From contig OZ037841.1 in assembly GCA_964035575.1 (NCBI GenBank), forward strand, positions 744,001 to 808,000: DNA of 64,000 nucleotides, read 5' to 3'. A model generated the notes under the pieces. The model saw nothing but the letters and a program-made list of their open reading frames with translations, was not told the DNA's origin and ran no database searches. The position numbers were made by a program, and so were the translations under genes. Numbering within the stretch: the first letter of the stretch is position 1; each line of letters begins with the position of its first letter. Below are positions 54,552 through 64,000 of this stretch, piece by piece. The stretch is from Rhynchopus sp. YZ270_cl-10. Lineage: Eukaryota > Euglenozoa > Diplonemea > Diplonemida > Diplonemidae.

Positions 54552-57500
54552 GACACGTTGTTTTGGTTGCGTCACAACGCGCTGTTTTCGACGCGTTGTT
54601 TTGGTTGCGTCACAACGCGCTGTTTTCGACGCGTTGTTTTGGATGCGTTACAGCGCGCTGTTTTCGACGCGTTGTTTTGGTTGCGTCACAACGCGCTCTT
54701 TTCGACACGTTGTTTTGGTTGCGTTACAACGCGCTGCTTTCGACGCGTTGTTTTGGTTGCGTTACAACGCGCTGCTTTCGACGCGTTGTATTGGTTGCTT
54801 TACAACGCGCTGTTTTCGACGCGTGGTTTTGGTTGCGTTACAACGCGTGGCTTTCGACGCGTTGTTTTGATTGCGTTACAACGCGCTGGTTTCGACGCGT
54901 TGTATTGGTTGCTTTACAACGCGCTCTTTTCGACGCGTTGTTTTGGTTGCGTCACAACGCGCTGCTTTCGACGCGTTGTTTTGGTTGCGTTACAACGCGT
55001 GGCTTTCGACACGTTGTTTTGGATGCGTTACAACGCGTGGCTTTCGACACGTTGTTTTGGATGCGTTACAACGCGTGGCTTTCGACACGTTGTTTTAGTT
55101 GCGTTTCAACGCGTGGCTTTCTACGCGTTGTTTTGGTTGCGTTACAACGCGATGCTTTCGACGCGTTGTTTTGGTTGCGTCACAACGCGCTGTTTTCGAC
55201 GCGTTGTTTTGGATGCGTTACAACGCGCTGCTTTCGACGCGTTGTTTTGTTTGCGTTACAACGCGCTGCTTTCGACGTGTTGTTTTGGTTGCGTTACAAC
55301 GCGCTGTTTTCGACGCGTTGTTTTGGTTGCGTTACAACGCGCTGCTTTCGACGCGTTGTTTTGGTTGCGTTACAACGCGCTGTTTTCGACGCGTTGTTTT
55401 GGTTGCGTTACAACGCGCTGTTTTCGACGCGTTGTTTTGGTTGCGTTACAACGCGCTGTTTTCGACGCGTTGTTTTGTTTGCGTTACAACGCGCTGCTTT
55501 CGACGCGTTGTTTTGGTTGCGTTACAACGCGCTGCTTTCGACGCGTTGTTTTGGATGCGTTACAACGCGCTGCTTTCGACGCGTTGTTTTGGTTGCGTTA
55601 CAACGCGTTGTTTTCGACGCGTTGTTTTGTTTGCGTTACAACGCGCTGTTTTCGACGCGTTGTTTTGGTTGCGTTACAACGCGCTGCTTTCGACGCGTTG
55701 TTTTGGTTGCGTTACAACGCGTTGTTTTCGACGCGTTGTTTTGGTTGCGTTACAACGCACTGTTTTCGACGCGTTGTTTTGGTTGCGTTACAACGCGCTG
55801 CTTTCGACGCGTTGTTTTGGTTGCGTTACAACGCGTTGTTTTCGACGCGTTGTTTTGTTTGCGTTACAACGCGCTGCTTTGGACGCGTTGTTTTGGTTGC
55901 GTTACAACGCGCTGCTTTCGACGCGTTGTTTTGGTTGCGTTACAACGCGTTGTTTTCGACGCGTTGTTTTGTTTGCGTTACAACGCGCTGTTTTCGACGC
56001 GTTGTTTTGGTTGCGTTACAACGCGCTGCTTTCGACGCGTTGTTTTGGTTGCGTTACAACGCGTTGTTTTCGACGCGTTGTTTTGGTTGCGTTCCAACGC
56101 GCTGTTTTCGACGCGTTGTTTTGTTTGCGTTACAACGCGATGCTTTCGACGCGTTGTTTTGGTTGCGTTACAACGCGATGCTTTCGACGCGTTGTTTTGG
56201 TTGCGTTACAACGCGATGCTTTCGACGCGTTGTTTTGGTTGCGTTACAACGCGCTGCTTTCGACGCGTTGTTTTGTTTGCGTTACAACGCGATGCTTTCG
56301 ACGCGTTGTTTTGGTTGCGTTACAACGCGATGTTTTCGACGCGTTGTTTTGGTTGCGTTACAACGCGATGCTTTCGACGCGTTGTTTTGGTTGCGTTCCA
56401 ACGCGCTGTTTTCGACGCGTTGTTTTGTTTGCGTTACAACGCGATGCTTTCGACGCGTTGTTTTGGTTGCGTTACAACGCGATGTTTTCGACGCGTTGTT
56501 TTGGTTGCGTTACAACGCGATGCTTTCGACGCGTTGTTTTGGTTGCGTTACAACGCGCTGCTTTCGACGCGTTGTTTTGGTTGCGTTACAACGCGCTGTT
56601 TTCGACGCGTTGTTTTGGTTGCGTTACAACGCGTGGCTTTCGACGCGTTGTTTTGGTTGCGTTACAACGCGCTGCTTTCTACGCGTTGTTTTGTTTGCGT
56701 TACAACGCGCTGCTTTCGACGCGTTGTTTTGTTTGCGTTACAACGCGATGCTTTCGACGCGTTGTTTTGGTTGCGTTACAACGCACTGTTTTCGACGCGT
56801 TGTTTTGGTTGCGTTACAACGCGCTGCTTTCGACGCGTTGTTTTGGTTGCGTCACAACGCGCTGTTTTCGACGCGTTGTTTTGGATGCGTTACAGCGCGC
56901 TGTTTTCGACGCGTTGTTTTGGTTGCGTCACAACGCGCTCTTTTCGACACGTTGTTTTGGTTGCGTTACAACGCGCTGCTTTCGACGCGTTGTTTTGGTT
57001 GCGTTACAACGCGCTGCTTTCGACGCGTTGTATTGGTTGCTTTACAACGCGCTGTTTTCGACGCGTGGTTTTGGTTGCGTTACAACGCGTGGCTTTCGAC
57101 GCGTTGTTTTGATTGCGTTACAACGCGCTGGTTTCGACGCGTTGTATTGGTTGCTTTACAACGCGCTCTTTTCGACGCGTTGTTTTGGTTGCGTCACAAC
57201 GCGCTGCTTTCGACGCGTTGTTTTGGTTGCGTTACAACGCGTGGCTTTCGACACGTTGTTTTGGATGCGTTACAACGCGTGGCTTTCGACACGTTGTTTT
57301 GGATGCGTTACAACGCGTGGCTTTCGACACGTTGTTTTAGTTGCGTTTCAACGCGTGGCTTTCTACGCGTTGTTTTGGTTGCGTTACAACGCGATGCTTT
57401 CGACGCGTTGTTTTGGTTGCGTCACAACGCGCTGTTTTCGACGCGTTGTTTTGGATGCGTTACAACGCGCTGCTTTCGACGCGTTGTTTTGTTTGCGTTA

Positions 57501-60500
57501 CAACGCGCTGCTTTCGACGTGTTGTTTTGGTTGCGTTACAACGCGCTGTTTTCGACGCGTTGTTTTGGTTGCGTTACAACGCGCTGCTTTCGACGCGTTG
57601 TTTTGGTTGCGTTACAACGCGCTGTTTTCGACGCGTTGTTTTGGTTGCGTTACAACGCGCTGCTTTCGACGCGTTGTTTTGGTTGCGTTACAACGCGTTG
57701 TTTTCGACGCGTTGTTTTGTTTGCGTTACAACGCGCTGTTTTCGACGCGTTGTTTTGGTTGCGTTACAACGCGCTGCTTTCGACGCGTTGTTTTGGTTGC
57801 GTTACAACGCGTTGTTTTCGACGCGTTGTTTTGGTTGCGTTCCAACGCGCTGTTTTCGACGCGTTGTTTTGTTTGCGTTACAACGCGATGCTTTCGACGC
57901 GTTGTTTTGGTTGCGTTACAACGCGATGCTTTCGACGCGTTGTTTTGGTTGCGTTACAACGCGATGCTTTCGACGCGTTGTTTTGGTTGCGTTACAACGC
58001 GCTGCTTTCGACGCGTTGTTTTGTTTGCGTTACAACGCGATGCTTTCGACGCGTTGTTTTGGTTGCGTTACAACGCGATGTTTTCGACGCGTTGTTTTGG
58101 TTGCGTTACAACGCGATGCTTTCGACGCGTTGTTTTGGTTGCGTTCCAACGCGCTGTTTTCGACGCGTTGTTTTGTTTGCGTTACAACGCGATGCTTTCG
58201 ACGCGTTGTTTTGGTTGCGTTACAACGCGATGTTTTCGACGCGTTGTTTTGGTTGCGTTACAACGCGATGCTTTCGACGCGTTGTTTTGGTTGCGTTACA
58301 ACGCGCTGCTTTCGACGCGTTGTTTTGGTTGCGTTACAACGCGCTGTTTTCGACGCGTTGTTTTGGTTGCGTTACAACGCGTGGCTTTCGACGCGTTGTT
58401 TTGGTTGCGTTACAACGCGCTGCTTTCTACGCGTTGTTTTGTTTGCGTTACAACGCGCTGCTTTCGACGCGTTGTTTTGTTTGCGTTACAACGCGATGCT
58501 TTCGACGCGTTGTTTTGGTTGCGTTACAACGCACTGTTTTCGACGCGTTGTTTTGGTTGCGTTACAACGCGCTGCTTTCGACGCGTTGTTTTGGTTGCGT
58601 TACAACGCGTTGTTTTCGACGCGTTGTTTTGTTTGCGTTACAACGCGCTGTTTTCGACGCGTTGTTTTGGTTGCGTTACAACGCGCTGCTTTCGACGCGT
58701 TGTTTTGGTTGCGTTACAACGCGTTGTTTTCGACGCGTTGTTTTGGTTGCGTTACAACGCACTGTTTTCGACGCGTTGTTTTGGTTGCGTTACAACGCGC
58801 TGCTTTCGACGCGTTGTTTTGGTTGCGTTACAACGCGTTGTTTTCGACGCGTTGTTTTGTTTGCGTTACAACGCGCTGCTTTGGACGCGTTGTTTTGGTT
58901 GCGTTACAACGCGCTGCTTTCGACGCGTTGTTTTGGTTGCGTTACAACGCGTTGTTTTCGACGCGTTGTTTTGTTTGCGCTACAACGCGCTGTTTTCGAC
59001 GCGTTGTTTTGGTTGCGTTACAACGCGCTGCTTTCGACGCGTTGTTTTGGTTGCGTTACAACGCGCTGTTTTCGACGCGTTGTTTTGTTTGCGTTACAAC
59101 GCGATGCTTACGAAGCGTTGTTTTGGTTGCGTTACAACGCGATGCTTTCGACGCGTTGTTTTGGTTGCGTTACAACGCGCTGCTTTCGACGCGTTGTTTT
59201 GGTTGCGTTACAACGCGCTGTTTTCGACGCGTTGTTTTGTTTGCGTTACAACGCGTGGCTTTCGACACGTTGTTTTGGTTGCGTCACAACGCGCTGTTTT
59301 CGACGCGTTGTTTTGGTTGCGTCACAACGCGCTGTTTTCGACGCGTTGTTTTGGATGCGTTACAGCGCGCTGTTTTCGACGCGTTGTTTTGGTTGCGTCA
59401 CAACGCGCTCTTTTCGACACGTTGTTTTGGTTGCGTTACAACGCGCTGCTTTCGACGCGTTGTTTTGGTTGCGTTACAACGCGCTGCTTTCGACGCGTTG
59501 TATTGGTTGCTTTACAACGCGCTGTTTTCGACGCGTGGTTTTGGTTGCGTTACAACGCGTGGCTTTCGACGCGTTGTTTTGATTGCGTTACAACGCGCTG
59601 GTTTCGACGCGTTGTATTGGTTGCTTTACAACGCGCTCTTTTCGACGCGTTGTTTTGGTTGCGTCACAACGCGCTGCTTTCGACGCGTTGTTTTGGTTGC
59701 GTTACAACGCGTGGCTTTCGACACGTTGTTTTGGATGCGTTACAACGCGTGGCTTTCGACACGTTGTTTTGGATGCGTTACAACGCGTGGCTTTCGACAC
59801 GTTGTTTTAGTTGCGTTTCAACGCGTGGCTTTCTACGCGTTGTTTTGGTTGCGTTACAACGCGATGCTTTCGACGCGTTGTTTTGGTTGCGTCACAACGC
59901 GCTGTTTTCGACGCGTTGTTTTGGATGCGTTACAACGCGCTGCTTTCGACGCGTTGTTTTGGTTGCGTTACAACGCGCTGCTTTCGACGCGTTGTTTTGG
60001 TTGCGTTACAACGCGCTGTTTTCGACGCGTTGTTTTGGTTGCGTTACAACGCGCTGTTTTCGACGCGTTGTTTTGTTTGCGTTACAACGCGCTGCTTTCG
60101 ACGCGTTGTTTTGGATGCGTTACAACGCGCTGCTTTCGACGCGTTGTTTTGGTTGCGTTACAACGCGTTGTTTTCGACGCGTTGTTTTGTTTGCGTTACA
60201 ACGCGCTGTTTTCGACGCGTTGTTTTGGTTGCGTTACAACGCGCTGCTTTCGACGCGTTGTTTTGGTTGCGTTACAACGCGTTGTTTTCGACGCGTTGTT
60301 TTGGTTGCGTTACAACGCACTGTTTTCGACGCGTTGTTTTGGTTGCGTTACAACGCGCTGCTTTCGACGCGTTGTTTTGGTTGCGTTACAACGCGTTGTT
60401 TTCGACGCGTTGTTTTGTTTGCGTTACAACGCGCTGTTTTCGACGCGTTGTTTTGGTTGCGTTACAACGCGCTGCTTTCGACGCGTTGTTTTGGTTGCGT

Positions 60501-63500
60501 TACAACGCGTTGTTTTCGACGCGTTGTTTTGGTTGCGTTCCAACGCGCTGTTTTCGACGCGTTGTTTTGTTTGCGTTACAACGCGATGCTTTCGACGCGT
60601 TGTTTTGGTTGCGTTACAACGCGATGCTTTCGACGCGTTGTTTTGGTTGCGTTACAACGCGCTGCTTTCGACGCGTTGTTTTGGTTGCGTTACAACGCGC
60701 TGTTTTCGACGCGTTGTTTTGGTTGCGTTACAACGCGTGGCTTTCGACGCGTTGTTTTGGTTGCGTTACAACGCGCTGTTTTCGACGCGTTGTTTTGGTT
60801 GCGTTACAACGCACTGTTTTCGACGCGTTGTTTTGGTTGCGTTACAACGCGCTGCTTTCGACGCGTTGTTTTGGTTGCGTTACAACGCGTTGTTTTCGAC
60901 GCGTTGTTTTGTTTGCGTTACAACGCGCTGTTTTCGACGCGTTGTTTTGGTTGCGTTACAACGCGCTGCTTTCGACGCGTTGTTTTGGTTGCGTTACAAC
61001 GCGCTGCTTTCTACGCGTTGTTTTGTTTGCGTTACAACGCGCTGCTTTCGACGCGTTGTTTTGTTTGCGTTACAACGCGATGCTTTCGACGCGTTGTTTT
61101 GGTTGCGTTACAACGCGATGCTTTCGACGCGTTGTTTTGGATGCGTTACAACGCGCTGCTTTCGACGCGTTGTTTTGTTTGCGTTACAACGCGCTGCTTT
61201 CGACGCGTTGTTTTGGATGCGTTACAACGCGATGCTTTCGACGCGTTGTTTTGGATGCGTTACAACGCGCTGCTTTCGACGCGTTGTTTTGGATGCGTTA
61301 CAACGCGCTGCTTTGGACGCGTTGTTTTGGATGCGTTACAACGCGCTGCTTTCGACGCGTTGTTTTGGTTGCGTTACAACGCGTGGCTTTCGACGCGTTG
61401 TTTTGGTTGCGTTACAACGCGCTGCTTTCGACGCGTTGTTTTGTTTGCGTTACAACGCGCTGCTTTCGACGCGTTGTTTTGTTTGCGTTACAACGCGCTG
61501 CTTTCGACGCGTTGTTTTGTTTGCGTTACAACGCGCTGCTTTCGACGCGTTGTTTTGGATGCGTTACAACGCGCTGCTTTCGACGCGTTGTTTTGTTTGC
61601 GTTACAACGCGCTGCTTTCGACGCGTTGTTTTGGATGCGTTACAACGCGCTGCTTTCGACGCGTTGTTTTGGATGCGTTACAACGCGCTGCTTTCGACGC
61701 GTTGTTTTGGTTGCGTTACAACGCGCTGCTTTCGACGCGTTGTTTTGGTTGCGTTACAACGCGCTGTTTTCGACGCGTTGTTTTGGTTGCGTTACAACGC
61801 GCTGCTTTCGACGCGTTGTTTTGTTTGCGTTACAACGCGCTGCTTTCGACGCGTTGTTTTGTTTGCGTTACAACGCGATGCTTTCGACGCGTTGTTTTGG
61901 TTGCGTTACAACGCGCTGCTTTCGACGCGTTGTTTTGTTTGCGTTACAACGCGATGCTTTCGACGCGTTGTTTTGGTTGCGTTACAACGCGATGCTTTCG
62001 ACGCGTTGTTTTGGATGCGTTACAACGCGCTGCTTTCGACGCGTTGTTTTGGATGCGTTACAACGCGCTGTTTTCGACGCGTTGTTTTGGTTGCGTTACA
62101 ACGCGCTGCTTTCGACGCGTTGTTTTGTTTGCGTTACAACGCGCTGCTTTCGACGCGTTGTTTTGGATGCGTTACAACGCGCTGCTTTCGACGCGTTGTT
62201 TTGGATGCGTTACAACGCGCTGCTTTCGACGCGTTGTTTTGGTTGCGTTACAACGCGTTGTTTTCGACGCGTTGTTTTGTTTGCGTTACAACGCGCTGCT
62301 TTGGACGCGTTGTTTTGGTTGCGTTACAACGCGAAGCTTTCGACGCGTTGTTTTGTTTGCGTTACAACGCGCTGCTTTCGACGTGTTGTTTTGGTTGCGT
62401 TACAACGCGCTGCTTTCGACGCGTTGTTTTGGTTGCGTTACAACGCGCTGCTTTCGACGCGTTGTTTTGTTTGCGTTACAACGCGCTGCTTTCGACGTGT
62501 TGTTTTGGTTGCGTTACAACGCGCTGCTTTCGACGCGTTGTTTTGGTTGCGTTACAACGCGCTGTTTTCGACGCGTTGTTTTGGTTGCGTTACAACGCGC
62601 TGCTTTCGACGCGTTGTTTTGTTTGCGTTACAACGCGCTGCTTTCGACGCGTTGTTTTGGATGCGTTACAACGCGATGCTTTCGACGCGTTGTTTTGGAT
62701 GCGTTACAACGCGCTGCTTTCGACCCGTTGTTTTGGTTGCGTTACAACGCGCTGCTTTCGACGCGTTGTTTTGGTTGCGTTACAACGCGCTGTTTTCGAC
62801 GCGTTGTTTTGGTTGCGTTACAACGCGCTGCTTTCGACGCGTTGTTTTGGATGCGTTACAACGCGATGCTTTCGACGCGTTGTTTTGGATGCGTTACAAC
62901 GCGCTGCTTTCGACGCGTTGTTTTGGTTGCGTTACAACGCGCTGCTTTCGACGCGTTGTTTTGGTTGCGTTACAACGCGCTGCTTTCGACGCGTTGTTTT
63001 GGTTGCGTTACAACGCGCTGTTTTCGACGCGTTGTTTTGGTTGCGTTACAACGCGCTGCTTTCGACGCGTTGTTTTGGTTGCGTTACAACGCGCTGTTTT
63101 CGACGCGTTGTTTTGTTTGCGTTACAACGCGCTGCTTTCGACGCGTTGTTTTGGTTGCGTTACAACGCGCTGCTTTCGACGCGTTGTTTTGGATGCGTTA
63201 CAACGCGCTGCTTTCGACGCGTTGTTTTGGTTGCGTTACAACGCGTTGTTTTCGACGCGTTGTTTTGGTTGCGTTACAACGCACTGTTTTCGACGCGTTG
63301 TTTTGGTTGCGTTACAACGCGCTGCTTTCGACGCGTTGTTTTGGTTGCGTTACAACGCGTTGTTTTCGACGCGTTGTTTTGTTTGCGTTACAACGCGCTG
63401 TTTTCGACGCGTTGTTTTGGTTGCGTTACAACGCGCTGCTTTCGACGCGTTGTTTTGGTTGCGTTACAACGCGTTGTTTTCGACGCGTTGTTTTGGTTGC

Positions 63501-64000
63501 GTTACAACGCACTGTTTTCGACGCGTTGTTTTGGTTGCGTTACAACGCGCTGCTTTCGACGCGTTGTTTTGGTTGCGTTACAACGCGTTGTTTTCGACGC
63601 GTTGTTTTGTTTGCGTTACAACGCGCTGCTTTGGACGCGTTGTTTTGGTTGCGTTACAACGCGCTGCTTTCGACGCGTTGTTTTGGTTGCGTTACAACGC
63701 GTTGTTTTCGACGCGTTGTTTTGTTTGCGCTACAACGCGCTGTTTTCGACGCGTTGTTTTGGTTGCGTTACAACGCGCTGCTTTCGACGCGTTGTTTTGG
63801 TTGCGTTACAACGCGTTGTTTTCGACGCGTTGTTTTGGTTGCGTTCCAACGCGCTGTTTTCGACGCGTTGTTTTGTTTGCGTTACAACGCGATGCTTACG
63901 AAGCGTTGTTTTGGTTGCGTTACAACGCGATGCTTTCGACGCGTTGTTTTGGTTGCGTTACAACGCGCTGCTTTCGACGCGTTGTTTTGGTTGCGTTACA
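54552..64000 (+). repeat. 38-bp satellite array, right part (~249 monomers, continues past window)
   Basis: Same monomer, orientation and block structure as the left part. Register stays exact from 54865 through 57107 and 59577 to 63985 near the window end, the last step being 4408 bp or 116 monomers. The array is still intact at base 64000, so its true length is unknown. Confidence 0.98.

Larger units (their letters stand above)
33531..59582 (+). repeat. Higher-order repeat blocks marked by the TTTTGATTGC monomer
   Basis: A rare monomer with TTTTGATTGC, followed within one or two monomers by TGTATTGGTTGCTTTAC, recurs at 33531, 39307, 44399, 47135, 50023, 54865, 57107 and 59577. Spacings are 5776, 5092, 2736, 2888, 2850 (after subtracting the insertion at 52567 and its 7-bp duplication), 2242 and 2470 bp. 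These are 152, 134, 72, 76, 75, 59 and 65 monomers. A second marker, TTTTAGTTGCGTTTC, follows each TTTTGATTGC marker from 39307 on, within a few monomers. Long stretches of the blocks at 44399, 47135 and 50023 read the same monomer by monomer. Confidence 0.9.

Noticed and set aside
32741-64000. CRISPR-like regular repeats
   Set aside because: There are no unique spacers; the whole 38-bp period is repeated, the genome is eukaryotic and no cas genes are present.

Overview
This window comes from the nuclear genome of a unicellular eukaryote. Two GT-AG introns can be read directly, the genes use the standard code (TAA, TAG and TGA all occur as stops), and the products are typically eukaryotic: ribosomal protein eS28, a PEX11-family peroxin, mitochondrial homoaconitase and eIF4E/MIF4G-like proteins. 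Homoaconitase implies the alpha-aminoadipate route to lysine, known from fungi and a limited set of protists. The exact lineage cannot be fixed from this sequence alone. Genes are GC-rich and compact. Intergenic DNA is full of A/T homopolymers, inverted-repeat elements and short dispersed repeats.

Layout. 1-4028 (minus): 5' part of a secreted, cysteine-rich protein with two von Willebrand A domains, running off the left edge. 4029-10685: no recognisable gene, but two non-autonomous inverted-repeat elements (5698-6584 with a 9-bp target duplication and an internal 8-bp minisatellite; 8642-9130 with 38-bp inverted ends) and several copies of short dispersed motifs. 10686-18201 (all minus): a Pro/Gln-rich protein with a MIF4G-like C-terminus, homoaconitase (LYS4), a PEX11-like peroxin, a four-helix membrane protein, and eS28. 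18326-19126: a pogo/Tc1-like transposon remnant flanked by TA. 21136-23712 (minus): a secreted multicopper oxidase with a long ETDAP-repeat linker. 25508-26035: another inverted-repeat structure. 27653-31099 (minus): a three-exon gene whose N-terminus resembles eIF4E and whose remaining ~800 residues are charged coiled coil and low-complexity sequence. 31566-32213 (minus): a CBM9/DOMON-like protein.

32741-64000 is a satellite array, about 770 copies of a 38-bp monomer, all in one orientation and still running at the right edge. The array keeps exact 38-bp register at every checkpoint measured. It is organised into higher-order blocks of 59-152 monomers. It is interrupted once, at 52567-54551, by a 1985-bp element with 22-bp perfect terminal inverted repeats and a 7-bp target duplication; the matching empty site is present in neighbouring blocks. 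The very long open frames over the array (up to 4370 codons, in all three plus-strand frames) follow from a stop-free monomer whose length is not a multiple of three, so I do not call them genes.

The genes do not form one pathway. The two translation-initiation-like proteins (MIF4G-like and eIF4E-like), the divergent inverted-repeat elements and the phase-locked satellite are the parts most worth following up. A centromeric or heterochromatic role for the array is a reasonable inference, not something the sequence proves.
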